This document shows positions 43,564 to 51,938 of a stretch of DNA of 64,000 bases, piece after piece. The translations under genes were made by a program, and so were the position numbers. How positions within the stretch are numbered: position 1 is the stretch's first letter; each line of letters opens with the position of its first letter. The notes under the pieces were generated by a model. That model was not told the origin of the DNA and searched no databases. It saw only the letters and a program-made list of their open reading frames with translations. Origin of the DNA: Rhodoblastus sp963804045 (lineage in GTDB: Bacteria; Pseudomonadota; Alphaproteobacteria; Rhizobiales; Beijerinckiaceae); the NCBI GenBank assembly GCA_963804045.1, contig CAWDOR010000029.1, forward strand, positions 1 through 64,000, in the 5' to 3' direction.

Positions 43564-43659
43564 CTAAATCCGACCCATCAGCAGCAAGATGACGACGATA
43601 AGAAGAGCGAGGCCAATGCCGCACTTGGGAAATAGCCCCAATTTGCGCTGTGAGGCCAT
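43564..43659 (-). CDS. 31-aa hydrophobic peptide resembling the C-terminus of DUF3309
   Basis: ATG 43659 gives 31 residues with one membrane helix and the end GLALLIVVILLLMGRI. Full DUF3309 proteins (about 50 residues, as at 61426-61587) have two such helices, and this has only the second. The ribosome binding site is weak. It could be a micro-protein or a gene remnant. The rest of 43428-43815 shows only a hairpin at 43767. Confidence 0.35.
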   Translation of the reverse strand: MASQRKLGLFPKCGIGLALLIVVILLLMGRI

Positions 43660-43766
43660 GTCGGAAACGTGCTGACCAGGCGGCGCTGCGATTGAACGAT
43701 TCAGGCTCAGCGCGCAGAAAAGCATTCAGTTTGTTCGCGGATATGACGGCGTTAAGGGCTCAACGT

Positions 43767-43792
43767 CCTGGCGCCCGGAGGGGAGCGCCAGG
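43767..43792. other. Hairpin downstream of the CsbD gene
   Basis: Inverted repeat CCTGGCGC / GCGCCAGG with a 10-base loop, 24 bases beyond the CsbD stop and about 340 past the hydrogenase operon. No T-run follows, so a terminator role is uncertain. Confidence 0.3.
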
Positions 43793-43815
43793 GCGATCTC
43801 GGCTTGCGCGGCCGC

Positions 43816-43998
43816 TTACTTTGCCAGGACTTCCTTCAGCGCGTCTTTCACGCCACCAATGACGTTCTGGGCCTTGCCAACGGCCACGTCGTTTTTGCCT
43901 TCGGCGACCAGCTTGGCGTCGCCGAGCGTTTTGCCGGCGGCCTCCTTGACGGCGCCGGCGGCCTGCTTGGCGATTCCGGCGAGACGATCCTTGTCCAT
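43816..43998 (-). CDS. CsbD family stress protein
   Basis: A 60-residue CsbD-like protein (MDKDRLAGIAKQAAGAVKEA, AGKTLGDAK, ending VIGGVKDALKEVL). The family is small, helical and widely induced in general stress; no enzymatic role is known. ATG 43998 was preferred to longer frames because the family begins there. A regulon element lies 134 bases upstream. Confidence 0.8.
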   Translation of the reverse strand: MDKDRLAGIAKQAAGAVKEAAGKTLGDAKLVAEGKNDVAVGKAQNVIGGVKDALKEVLAK

Positions 43999-44132
43999 GT
44001 GTATTTGACTCCTGTTGACCCTGATTTCGCGAATTTTATTTGAGCGCGAACCCGCGGACCGCACACGGTCGGCGGACGCAATGAAACAATCGCGATCACC
44101 ATCTAATTCCAATGCAAGCTCAGCCGCCAGCG

Positions 44133-44146
44133 TCGGAATTTACTCA
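44133..44146 (-). promoter_or_regulatory. Regulon element upstream of csbD
   Basis: Minus strand TGAGTAAATTCCGA followed by CGCTGGCG, a perfect core match. It ends 134 bases before ATG 43998. Confidence 0.75.
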
Positions 44147-44160
44147 GAGCGCAAGAGGAT

Positions 44161-44466
44161 TCAGATCTCCGGCCAGCGGGCATGAGCAGTTTCCAATGCA
44201 GCTTTGCGCACGATCAAGCAGCGGCAAGTCGGCCACTGGTTCGGTGCAGCGCCACGCCGCGTGATGTGCGGACGCTTGCGCCGCGCGCTCCAGCAATGAG
44301 GAGGTTTCGAACCTTCCTCGATGAAATGCCACGAGGCCAGCGCCATTTCGCAAATTTCCGAGGCGTAAGCAATTTGTTCGGCGGCCCAGTCGCGGAACGT
44401 CGAACGGAAGCCGTGTGTCGTGAGATCGTCCCGCCCCATGCGTCGCAGCGTCATCAAGAGCGCCAT
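44161..44466 (-). pseudogene. Tyrosine-recombinase (integrase) remnant
   Basis: From about 44466 the minus strand reads MALLMTLRRMGRDDLTTHGF then RSTFRDWAAEQIAYASEICEMALA, which is the box II region (H-x-x-R) of P4-type phage integrases. The N-terminal three quarters are missing, and after EMALA the sequence diverges, with no catalytic Tyr recognised. It sits between regulon genes and close to the P-ATPase relic at 45286, so it probably marks a decayed mobile element. Confidence 0.7.
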
Positions 44467-44559
44467 ATTCGGCGCGCTGGTTGAATCGAAGCGTGATCAA
44501 CCAGTCTCCACCAGGACGAGCGCGCGGGCGACCTCAGGGTGGTGAGGTCGGGCTCGGAT

Positions 44560-44793
44560 TCACTCGGCAGCGCTGGGCTTCACGGGAACAGCAGACTTTT
44601 CAGGAGCGCTGGAATCCGCAATGCCTCGATAGGCCGTTACCGGCCAGGACAACGCTCTTGGCAGGTCTTCCAATGTGATCGCGACGAATTGCGACGCGGG
44701 GGCTGAGCTCCATTTTGCTTTGATCGTGGGCGCTAACGCGACGCCTACGCCGACGAAATAGGCAATCATCAACAAGCTGACAATCATACGCAT
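44560..44793 (-). CDS. Small membrane/secreted protein, unknown
   Basis: A 77-residue protein with one N-terminal hydrophobic segment (IVSLLMIAYFVGVGVALAP) and a Pro-rich C-terminus (EKSAVPVKPSAAE). GGAGGAGG lies five bases before ATG 44793, one of the best ribosome binding sites in the window, so translation is likely. No family recognised and no regulon element upstream. Confidence 0.55.
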   Translation of the reverse strand: MRMIVSLLMIAYFVGVGVALAPTIKAKWSSAPASQFVAITLEDLPRALSWPVTAYRGIADSSAPEKSAVPVKPSAAE

Positions 44794-44936
44794 CGTTTCC
44801 TCCTCCAGGGGCGGCTGGTTCTCGTCACGCCCGAAATCTTCCGATGCCGTCGCAATGCGCCGGCGCCGTTGAAACGACTGTCCAGGGGAACAGCCCGTCG
44901 CTGCCTCCGTACTGAGGAAAGCGGGCGGACGGTCAG

Positions 44937-45164
44937 CTAGTTCTGGGCGATCATCCGTTGTCGGCTCGAATGGCCAACTGGCGGGATGGGCGCAGGGGCG
45001 CTTGGCGTCCGCTCGGGTTCGATCGTCACTGTCATGATCACGTGATCCTGCAGGTCGGAATGCCGGGCGGAATTCGCGGCGGCGCTATTGCTGTCGGAAT
45101 TCCACGACGCAGCAATCACAAGAGCGCCGCCCAGGACTAAAACGATAAATAGTCGCCTGAACAT
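44937..45164 (-). CDS. Small membrane-anchored protein, unknown
   Basis: A 75-residue protein with an N-terminal helix (FRRLFIVLVLGGALVIAAS) and a Pro-rich, charged tail ending RQRMIAQN. ATG 45164 has GGTGGGG upstream; the ORF extension to 45254 would cover the regulon element at 45244. No family recognised. Because the element lies 79 bases upstream, it is probably a regulon member. Confidence 0.5.
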   Translation of the reverse strand: MFRRLFIVLVLGGALVIAASWNSDSNSAAANSARHSDLQDHVIMTVTIEPERTPSAPAPIPPVGHSSRQRMIAQN

Positions 45165-45243
45165 TTTGCTTACCCCACCGAAACCATGCCTCACGCAGTC
45201 TTCAGGCGATGAACTATATGCGCCAGCAACAACGGCGACAGGA

Positions 45244-45257
45244 TCGGAAAACACTCA
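45244..45257 (-). promoter_or_regulatory. Regulon element upstream of the small anchored protein
   Basis: Minus strand TGAGTGTTTTCCGA followed by TCCTGTCG, with one mismatch at position 6 (as at 24231). It ends 79 bases before ATG 45164. Confidence 0.7.
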
Positions 45258-45285
45258 CGTTCGATTCAAGTGATACGGGGTCGGC

Positions 45286-45480
45286 GCGTTACGCACGCAC
45301 AATTCCGCCTTGGACGCGCCGGATTCAGAAAATCGAGCGCTACGCCATCAGACGCGTCCAAATCGATGCGCCATCACGGACCGGCAGAACAAGACGCCGG
45401 CGCCTTCGACGAGTTCAAGATACGCGGCTGTTGCGCCTACCAGGAAAGCGAAGAACAGCAGCGGGGCGACCTCGCGCGCG
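45286..45480 (-). pseudogene. Relic of a second MgtA-type P-ATPase (C-terminus and downstream flank)
   Basis: About 190 bases match 4400-4585, which covers the last 40 or so codons of the P-ATPase and about 60 bases beyond its stop. In frame it reads LLFFAFLVGATAAYLELVE where the intact gene has LFFVFLVGATAAYLGLVE. Homology stops abruptly on both sides. Scattered differences show it is not a recent copy. It fills most of 45258-45510 between two regulon elements; nothing else is recognised in the 453-base gap 45165-45617. Confidence 0.8.
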
Positions 45481-45510
45481 AGAATTGAGACGACTTCAAT
45501 TTGGTTCGAT

Positions 45511-45524
45511 TGAGTAATTTCCGA
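45511..45524 (+). promoter_or_regulatory. Regulon element upstream of the alcohol dehydrogenase operon
   Basis: TGAGTAATTTCCGA followed by GCCTGTCG, ending 93 bases before ATG 45618. It follows directly after the P-ATPase relic. Confidence 0.75.
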
Positions 45525-45617
45525 GCCTGTCGTGCGCAGACCGAACGGCGCAGCGTGTCGGCCGTGGAGGGACAACCAAGCGTCTCCACCCCGTTCGCAA
45601 TCACCAAGGCGCCAACG

Positions 45618-46682
45618 ATGAACGCAATTGCCAAGCTGTCGACGATGAAAGCCCTCGTCTATCATGGGCCAGGAAAGAAGAAGTTCGAAGACCATGCGAA
45701 GCCGGAGGTCCTCGCCCCCACGGACGCGATCGTGAAGATCACCAAGACGACCATATGCGGTACGGATCTGCACATTCTCAAGGGCGATCTGCCGAGTTGC
45801 CAACCCGGCCGCATCCTTGGCCACGAAGGCGTCGGCGTCATAGATAGCGTCGGCTCTGCCGTCACGGCTTTCAAAGCAGGCGACCGTGTTCTGATTTCCT
45901 GCGTCACCGCCTGCGGCAAGTGTGAATATTGCCGTAAAGGCATATTTTCGCACTGCGCCACCGGCGGCTGGATTCTCGGAAATACGATCGATGGAACCCA
46001 GGCGGAGTTCGTGCGCACGCCCTATGCCGACACCAGCCTCTATCCGATTCCCGATGGCTCGGATGAAGAAGCGCTGGTGATGCTGAGCGACATCCTCCCG
46101 ACCGGCTTCGAGTGCGGCGTGCTCAACGGCAAGGTTCAGCCCGGCGCCACACTGGCGATCGTCGGCTCGGGACCGATAGGTCTCGCCGCGTTGCTGACCG
46201 CCCAGTTTTATTCGCCGGGCGAGATCATCATGATCGACCTCGACGACAACCGGCTCGAAGTCGCCAGGCGCTTCGGCGCCACCAAAACCATCAACAGCGC
46301 TGACGGCAAGGCGGTCGAGACGCTGATGAAAATAACCGGCAATCGCGGCGTCGACACCGCCATCGAGGCGGTCGGCATCCCCGCGACCTTCGAGCTCTGC
46401 GAGCAGATCATCGCTCCGGGCGGTGTGATCGCCAATATCGGCGTGCATGGCGCGCCAGTGACGTTGCATCTGGAACATTTGTGGGATCGCAACATCAGCA
46501 TCACCACGCAACTCGTTGACACCGCCAGCACACCGATGCTGCTCAAGGTCCTCAAAGCCCAGAAAATCGACCCGAAGCTGCTGATCACTCATCGATTCAA
46601 GCTGGACGATATCCTCCAGGCTTACGAAACCTTCGCAAACGCCGCCAAGACCAAGGCGCTCAAAGTGATCATCGAGGCTTAA
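45618..46682 (+). CDS. Zinc-dependent alcohol dehydrogenase
   Basis: A 354-residue medium-chain dehydrogenase. Catalytic zinc ligands lie in CGTDLH and GHEGVG; the structural-zinc cysteines are in CGKCEYCRKGIFSHC; the NAD-binding turn is GSGPIGLAALL. It would reduce aldehydes to alcohols or the reverse. It resembles the alcohol/isopropanol dehydrogenases often induced at low oxygen. Start 45618 has AAGG upstream; ATG 45645 is possible. The aldehyde dehydrogenase gene follows, so ethanol/acetaldehyde/acetate conversion is likely. Confidence 0.88.
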   Translation: MNAIAKLSTMKALVYHGPGKKKFEDHAKPEVLAPTDAIVKITKTTICGTDLHILKGDLPSCQPGRILGHEGVGVIDSVGSAVTAFKAGDRVLISCVTACGKCEYCRKGIFSHCATGGWILGNTIDGTQAEFVRTPYADTSLYPIPDGSDEEALVMLSDILPTGFECGVLNGKVQPGATLAIVGSGPIGLAALLTAQFYSPGEIIMIDLDDNRLEVARRFGATKTINSADGKAVETLMKITGNRGVDTAIEAVGIPATFELCEQIIAPGGVIANIGVHGAPVTLHLEHLWDRNISITTQLVDTASTPMLLKVLKAQKIDPKLLITHRFKLDDILQAYETFANAAKTKALKVIIEA

Positions 46683-46854
46683 CTCGCTTCGCGAAGCAAA
46701 CGAGGGTCGTGCGCGGCGGTCTTTCCTCCGACGTCGAGGCCAGTGAACCGCGCAGACGCTGGGAATGAAGTTCTATCCGCATTTTCATCAAGCAATCGCC
46801 GGATGGGAATACTCCCGTCAATCGGGGCTAGAGCCCCATCGAAAGGACCTGCAT

Positions 46855-48237
46855 ATGGCCTACCAAAGCTTCAATCCTGCCACCGGCAAGCTCATAAAGA
46901 ACTTTGACCAACTGACCGACAAACAGCTCGATGCGAAGCTCGCCACAGCTGCGAAATGTTTCCTTAGCTGGAAACAGAAGAGCTATGCCGAGCGCGCGGT
47001 CGTCGTCGCCAAGGCGGCAGAAATCCTGCACGCCAGGGCCGATGAATTCGCCCAGATCGAGACTCTCGAAATGGGCAAGCGGATCGGCGAGGCGCGGGGC
47101 GAGGTAGAATTCAGCTCGAACATCCTCGCCTACTACGCCAAGAACGCGGAGCGTTTCCTGGCGCCGACGAAACTGCATCCTTCCATTGGCGAGGCCCACA
47201 TGGAGAGCAGCCCGATCGGCGTGGTCTTCTGCGTGGAGCCCTGGAATTTCCCTTACTACCAGCTGGCGCGCGTCGCTGGCCCGCATCTGATGGCGGGCAA
47301 CGTTCTGGTCGTGAAACACGCGGGCTGCGTCCCGCAATGCGCCATCGCCTTTGAAAAGCTCCTGCTCGATGCTGGAGCGCCCGTGGGGCTCTATACAAAT
47401 CTGCTGATCTCGCACGCGCAATCGGACATCGTCATCGATGATCCCCGCATCAAGGGCGTTGCGCTCACCGGGAGCGTCCCGGCAGGCAGGGACATTGCCG
47501 CGCGCGCCGGCAAGAATCTCAAGCCATCATCCATGGAACTCGGCGGCAGCGACGCCTTCATCGTGCTCGAAGACGCCGACCTCGACCACACGATCAAGTG
47601 GGCCGTCTGGGGACGCATGTACAACACTGGACAGACCTGTTGCGCGGCGAAGCGATTCATCGTCGTCGACAAGCTCGCCGACAAGTTCCTGGAGCGGTTT
47701 TCGGCCGCGCTCAGCGCGCTTAAGGCGGGCGATCCGAAGGACGAGACGACGACGATGGGTCCGCTTTCCAGCGAAGCTGCCTTGCTGCAACTTCTCGAAC
47801 AGGTCAAGCAGGCGGTCGCCCACGGCGCGAAAGTGCTGATCGGCGGCAAGCGGGTCGATCGTCCCGGCTCCTTCATGCAGCCGACGATCCTGACCGACAT
47901 CAAGCCGGAAAATCCAGCCTTCCGCGACGAGTTCTTTGGTCCGGTGGCGCTGTTCTTCCGCGTGAAGGACGAAGAGGCGGCCATCGTCCTCGCCAACGAT
48001 TCCGATTTCGGGCTCGGCGGCTCGGTGTTCACCAAGGATACCGCGCGAGGCAAGCGCGTGGCGAGCCGGATCGACACCGGCATGATGTTCATCAACAACA
48101 TCAGCTGGTCGGACGCTGAACTACCGTTCGGCGGCGTCAAGGATTCCGGCTACGGGCGCGAACTCGGCGACATGGGCATCCAGCAATTCGTCAACAAGAA
48201 GCTGATCCGCACCGCCGTGCTCGAAGCACCCTTGTAA
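46855..48237 (+). CDS. NAD(P)-dependent aldehyde dehydrogenase (succinate-semialdehyde type)
   Basis: A 460-residue aldehyde dehydrogenase starting MAYQSFNPATGKLIKNF, with SSMELGGSDAFIVLEDADLD (general-base Glu) and NTGQTCCAAKRFIV (catalytic Cys). The closest annotated types are succinate-semialdehyde dehydrogenases, but the substrate is uncertain; acetaldehyde from the upstream dehydrogenase is plausible. ATG 46855 has AAAGGA eight bases upstream. About 170 bases separate it from the alcohol dehydrogenase, with no element of its own, so a shared transcript is assumed. Confidence 0.88.
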   Translation: MAYQSFNPATGKLIKNFDQLTDKQLDAKLATAAKCFLSWKQKSYAERAVVVAKAAEILHARADEFAQIETLEMGKRIGEARGEVEFSSNILAYYAKNAERFLAPTKLHPSIGEAHMESSPIGVVFCVEPWNFPYYQLARVAGPHLMAGNVLVVKHAGCVPQCAIAFEKLLLDAGAPVGLYTNLLISHAQSDIVIDDPRIKGVALTGSVPAGRDIAARAGKNLKPSSMELGGSDAFIVLEDADLDHTIKWAVWGRMYNTGQTCCAAKRFIVVDKLADKFLERFSAALSALKAGDPKDETTTMGPLSSEAALLQLLEQVKQAVAHGAKVLIGGKRVDRPGSFMQPTILTDIKPENPAFRDEFFGPVALFFRVKDEEAAIVLANDSDFGLGGSVFTKDTARGKRVASRIDTGMMFINNISWSDAELPFGGVKDSGYGRELGDMGIQQFVNKKLIRTAVLEAPL

Positions 48238-48369
48238 GGAATCCGGACCGGCTCCGGCCGGGACGATCAGGCGACGAGGCGCGCTGCTGTTTGGGCGCGC
48301 CTCGCCGGCCGCCTCAACGCCTTGCGCCGGTCCATCCATCCTGGAAGTCCGGCAGGAACCGGAGCCGCC

Positions 48370-49881
48370 ATGTATGTCAATGTCGCCGTCCTCAAGGAAA
48401 CCCATCCGCATGAACGGCGGGTCGCCTTGACGCCATCGGTCGCTCCGAAATTGATCAAGCTTGGCGCCAAGCTGCACATGCAGACGGGCGCCGCGGACGC
48501 GATAAAGTTGAGCGACGCGGCCTATGAGGGCGTCGTCTTTATCGCGAACCGCAAGGATCTGGTCGCCGACGCCGATGTGGTTCTCGCCGTCCAGCCGCCG
48601 GCGTTTGACGTCATCGACGCCATGAAGCCCGGCGCCATCCTGATCTGCTTCATTTACGCCGGCCAGCAGCCAACCCTGGTGCAGCGCCTGCTCGACAAGA
48701 AAGTCACTTGCTTCGCCATGGAGACGCTGCCGCGCATCACGCGGGCGCAATCGATGGACGCGCTGTCCAGCCAGTCGGCGCTCGCAGGCTATTACGCGGT
48801 TCAGCTCGGCGCGACGCATCTGCGCCGCGTGCTGCCGAAGATCACTTCGGCGGCAGGCGCCATCGGCCCGGCCAAAGTGCTGGTCATGGGGCTCGGCGTC
48901 GCCGGCCTCGAAGCCCTCGCCACCGCCCATCGCCTGGGCGCGGTGACCGAGGGCTATGACGTCCGCCCGGAAACTCAGGAACAGGCGCTGTCGCTTGGCG
49001 CAACATTTGTCGAGACCGGCGTCGACGCGCGCGGCAAGGGCGGCTACGCCCGCGAGCTGACGCCGGAGGAAAAGACCAAGGTCGCCGCCGTGCTGACGAA
49101 ACACATCCAGAGTGCCGACCTCATCATAACCACGGCCGCGGTTCCCGGCCGCAAATCGCCGAAACTCATCAACAGGGCGCAGGTCGCCGGCATGAAGGCG
49201 GGCGCCGTGATTGTCGACCTCTCGGCCGAGGGCGGCGGCAATTGCGAGGATACGGTTCCCGGCGCGACCACGGAAATCGGCGCGGTGACGATCGTCGCGC
49301 CGCTCAACGTGCCGTCGCTGCTCGCCGAGGACGCAAGTGAACTCTACGCGAAAAACCAGTTCAACCTGCTGGCGCTGATGATGAAGGACAATGTCGTCAT
49401 CATCGACTGGGACGACGAGATCCTCGCCAAAACCGCGCTCACCCATGACGGCAAGATGAAAAACGAAACGGTCAAGCCCGTCGCCAAAGTGGCGTGTAAA
49501 GCCTCGAAGGAGATAATTGCCATGCATTTCGCAATATCGATCAACGGCTTTGTCGCGCTTTACATTTTCATGCTCGCCGCCTTCGCCGGCTGGGTCATCA
49601 TCGGCCATGTGCCGGCGATCCTGCATACGCCGTTGATGTCGGGATCGAATTTTGTGCATGGCATCGTTGTCGTCGGCGGGATTTTTGCGCTGCTGAACGC
49701 CAGCTCGTCGCTGGAGCAGGCCATCGGATTTTTCGCGGTGCTGCTCGGCGCCGGCAATGCGGCGGGGGGCTTCGCGGTCACGGATCGCATGCTGGCGATG
49801 TTCCAGCTCGGCAGCCAAGACCCGAAACACCATGGCGCGAAACACGGCCACGCGCGCGCCGTCCATTCGAAAAAGCATTGA
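48370..49881 (+). CDS. pntA: NAD(P) transhydrogenase alpha subunit, fused PntAA-PntAB
   Basis: A 503-residue chain. The NAD-binding domain (dI) runs to about residue 380 (VNVAVLKETHPHERRVALTP, VMGLGVAGLEALATAH, LSAEGGGNCEDTVPG). A short linker follows, then three membrane helices of the PntAB type (HFAISINGFVALYIFMLAAF...). Many alphaproteobacteria split these parts into two genes, so this is a single-chain form. It couples proton flow to hydride transfer between NADH and NADPH. ATG 48370 has CGGAG six bases upstream. Confidence 0.9.
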   Translation: MYVNVAVLKETHPHERRVALTPSVAPKLIKLGAKLHMQTGAADAIKLSDAAYEGVVFIANRKDLVADADVVLAVQPPAFDVIDAMKPGAILICFIYAGQQPTLVQRLLDKKVTCFAMETLPRITRAQSMDALSSQSALAGYYAVQLGATHLRRVLPKITSAAGAIGPAKVLVMGLGVAGLEALATAHRLGAVTEGYDVRPETQEQALSLGATFVETGVDARGKGGYARELTPEEKTKVAAVLTKHIQSADLIITTAAVPGRKSPKLINRAQVAGMKAGAVIVDLSAEGGGNCEDTVPGATTEIGAVTIVAPLNVPSLLAEDASELYAKNQFNLLALMMKDNVVIIDWDDEILAKTALTHDGKMKNETVKPVAKVACKASKEIIAMHFAISINGFVALYIFMLAAFAGWVIIGHVPAILHTPLMSGSNFVHGIVVVGGIFALLNASSSLEQAIGFFAVLLGAGNAAGGFAVTDRMLAMFQLGSQDPKHHGAKHGHARAVHSKKH

Positions 49882-49890
49882 GGAGTCGCC

Positions 49891-51342
49891 ATGCCGACCA
49901 TCATCCCGCAACTCGTCATTGGCTCGGTCGATCTCGTCGCCGCGTTTCTGTTCATGTTTGGCCTCCAGCGCATGTCTTCGCCGGTGACGGCGCCTTCGGG
50001 AATCAAGGTCGCAGGCTTCGGCATGCTGGTCGCTGTCGCCGCGAGTTTTCTTTACGCCTTCGACGTTGACGCGGCCGCCAAACCATTTCTTCCAGTCAAT
50101 TTCGCGCTCGCCGCCGTCGCGCTGATCATCGGCGGCGGCCTGGCCTGGTGGGTCGGTCGCAAGGTGGCGATGACCGCCATGCCGCAGATGGTGGCGATCT
50201 ATAACGGCATGGGCGGCGGCGCAGCCGGCGCCATTGCCGCTGTCGAACTGTTCGGCTCCAAATACCAGGGGACCACGCAGCTGATGGTGACGCTGCTGGG
50301 CGCCTTGATCGGCGCCATCTCCTTGTCGGGGTCGCTGATCGCATGGGCGAAACTTGACGGCGTGCTCAACAAGCCGTTTCGCATGCGTGGCCAGCAGGTG
50401 CTGAACGGCGTGTTCATTCTGGCCTGTGTCTGCGTCGGCGGCGCCATCGTCTACGCGGCGCAGGGTGGCGTCCATTCACTCCTGGACATGCGCCAGCTGA
50501 TCTACCTCTTCTTCGGACTTACCCTGCTCTTCGGCGTTCTGATGACGCTGCCGATCGGCGGCGCGGACATGCCCGTCGTCATATCCATCTATAACGCCTT
50601 CACCGGCCTGGCCGTCGGCCTTGAAGGCTTCGTCCTGCAAAACCCGGCGCTGATGATCGCCGGCATGGTGGTCGGCGCCGCGGGCATGCTTCTCACACTG
50701 TTGATGGCCAAGGCGATGAACCGCTCGGTGGCGAACGTCCTCTTCACCAATTTCGGCGTGGTCGCCAAGCACAAGCATGGAGACGTCAAGGGCGAACTCA
50801 AGCCGGTCGAAGCGGGCGACGCCGGCATTTTCATGCGCTACGCCAAAGAGGTGATCATTGTGCCGGGCTATGGCCTCGCCGTGGCGCAGGGGCAGCAAAA
50901 ACTTTACGAACTGGTCAAGCTGCTGCAGGCCGCCGGCGTCATCGTCAAATTCGCCATCCATCCGGTTGCCGGGCGCATGCCCGGCCAGATGGACGTGTTG
51001 CTCGCCGAAGCCGGCGTGCCCTATGACATGATTTTCCAGCTCGAAGACATCAATGACGAATTCGCCAGCGCCGATGTCGCGCTGGTCATCGGCGCCAATG
51101 ACGTGGTGAATCCGGCAGCGCGCAGCGACAAATCCTCGCCGATTTTCGGCATGCCCATCCTCAACGCCGACAAGGCGAAACAGGTTTACGTGGTCAAGCG
51201 CGGCCAGGGCAAGGGCTACGCCGGGATCGTCAACGCGCTGTTCTATTCCGACAATTGCAACATGGTCTACGGCGACGCCTCGGCCGTGCTGACCAAGATG
51301 ATCGAGGCGGTGCGCGGCCTCGGTTCGAAAGCCGCCGCTTGA
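49891..51342 (+). CDS. pntB: NAD(P) transhydrogenase beta subunit
   Basis: A 483-residue protein: nine or so membrane helices, with the loop NGMGGGAAGAIAAVELFG, then the cytoplasmic NADP domain (GYGLAVAQGQQKLYELVKLL, HPVAGRMPGQMDVLLAEAGV, KRGQGKGYAGIVN). With PntA it makes the complete proton-translocating enzyme. Nine bases separate the two genes. In this operon it would turn NADH from alcohol/aldehyde oxidation into NADPH, or the reverse. Confidence 0.93.
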   Translation: MPTIIPQLVIGSVDLVAAFLFMFGLQRMSSPVTAPSGIKVAGFGMLVAVAASFLYAFDVDAAAKPFLPVNFALAAVALIIGGGLAWWVGRKVAMTAMPQMVAIYNGMGGGAAGAIAAVELFGSKYQGTTQLMVTLLGALIGAISLSGSLIAWAKLDGVLNKPFRMRGQQVLNGVFILACVCVGGAIVYAAQGGVHSLLDMRQLIYLFFGLTLLFGVLMTLPIGGADMPVVISIYNAFTGLAVGLEGFVLQNPALMIAGMVVGAAGMLLTLLMAKAMNRSVANVLFTNFGVVAKHKHGDVKGELKPVEAGDAGIFMRYAKEVIIVPGYGLAVAQGQQKLYELVKLLQAAGVIVKFAIHPVAGRMPGQMDVLLAEAGVPYDMIFQLEDINDEFASADVALVIGANDVVNPAARSDKSSPIFGMPILNADKAKQVYVVKRGQGKGYAGIVNALFYSDNCNMVYGDASAVLTKMIEAVRGLGSKAAA

Positions 51343-51402
51343 TCGACTTCATTCAAGGACATTTGAATTGAAACGCCAACACAAGAGAATATCGACGCGG
51401 CG

Positions 51403-51588
51403 GTGAAGCTCGAGCGCTACACGGTGTTGGGTGAGGCGCTGGGAAGGCTGAAGCATTTCGAAATCCTCGCGCGATCCGCGAAAGGAAAGGTCTTCGAATT
51501 TCATGTCGAACTGGATGGGGCAATCGACAAGAAGAAGCCTGCCGACATTCGCGAGCGCAAGTGGGCGTCGGCGATTCGCGAACGTTAA
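51403..51588 (+). CDS. Small hypothetical protein downstream of pntB
   Basis: A frame of 61 residues from GTG 51403: KLERYTVLGEALGRLKHFEI, then KGKVFEFHVELDGAI. It looks like a small alpha/beta protein, but no family is recognised. The same frame extends upstream to an ATT at 51367 preceded by AAGGA at seven bases, which would add IETPTQENIDAAV in good register; ATT starts are rare, so both are possible. The region 51589-51821 shows nothing further. Confidence 0.4.
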   Translation: MKLERYTVLGEALGRLKHFEILARSAKGKVFEFHVELDGAIDKKKPADIRERKWASAIRER

Positions 51589-51821
51589 CGAGAGTATCCG
51601 CGCCTTCGCCATCTGACTTGACCGCGCTGCTGCGGTCGTGGCGGTTGCGTCCTCCCCGCAACCGCCGCCCATTTTTCCAGTTCTTCGCTGCAAAGGGCGA
51701 CCTTCGCATTTACGCTCGCCTTGAGCGTCCTGAGAGCGGGCTTCGCCCCTGGGCGATTTGAAGGCGCCCGGTCCCCGTGCCATGAAGGACCGGTGGACGT
51801 TTCCACTGAAAAGGATCGCCG

Positions 51822-51914
51822 ATGATCATGCATGACTGGACCGCCCGGCACTGGGTCGTTGCCGCTTTGATCATCGGACTCACGGTTGGCGCGTTTATCC
51901 TGCGTTGGGCGTAG
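51822..51914 (+). CDS. 30-aa single-helix membrane peptide
   Basis: ATG 51822 with AAAGGA seven bases upstream gives MIMHDWTARHWVVAALIIGL followed by TVGAFILRWA, one membrane helix with a positive C-terminal end. It lies 24 bases upstream of the MFS gene and may be translated as part of the same transcript. No family known. Confidence 0.45.
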   Translation: MIMHDWTARHWVVAALIIGLTVGAFILRWA

Positions 51915-51938
51915 AGCCGAAATACACGGGCGAGTCCG

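Noticed and set aside
43657..43674. TCGGAAACGTGCTGA as a further regulon element
   Set aside because: Only the TTCCGA half is kept; TGAGTA is not, and it overlaps the start of the 31-aa ORF.
44182..44484. Plus-strand ORF across the integrase remnant
   Set aside because: The minus strand carries the recognisable integrase motif, so this is a shadow.
45348..46592. Long minus-strand ORF across the alcohol dehydrogenase
   Set aside because: Antisense shadow of a well-conserved gene; only its C-terminal 45 codons have meaning, as the P-ATPase relic.
48121..50475. 784-codon minus-strand ORF across pntA/pntB
   Set aside because: High-GC antisense shadow; composition rich in Arg/His/Asp with no family features.
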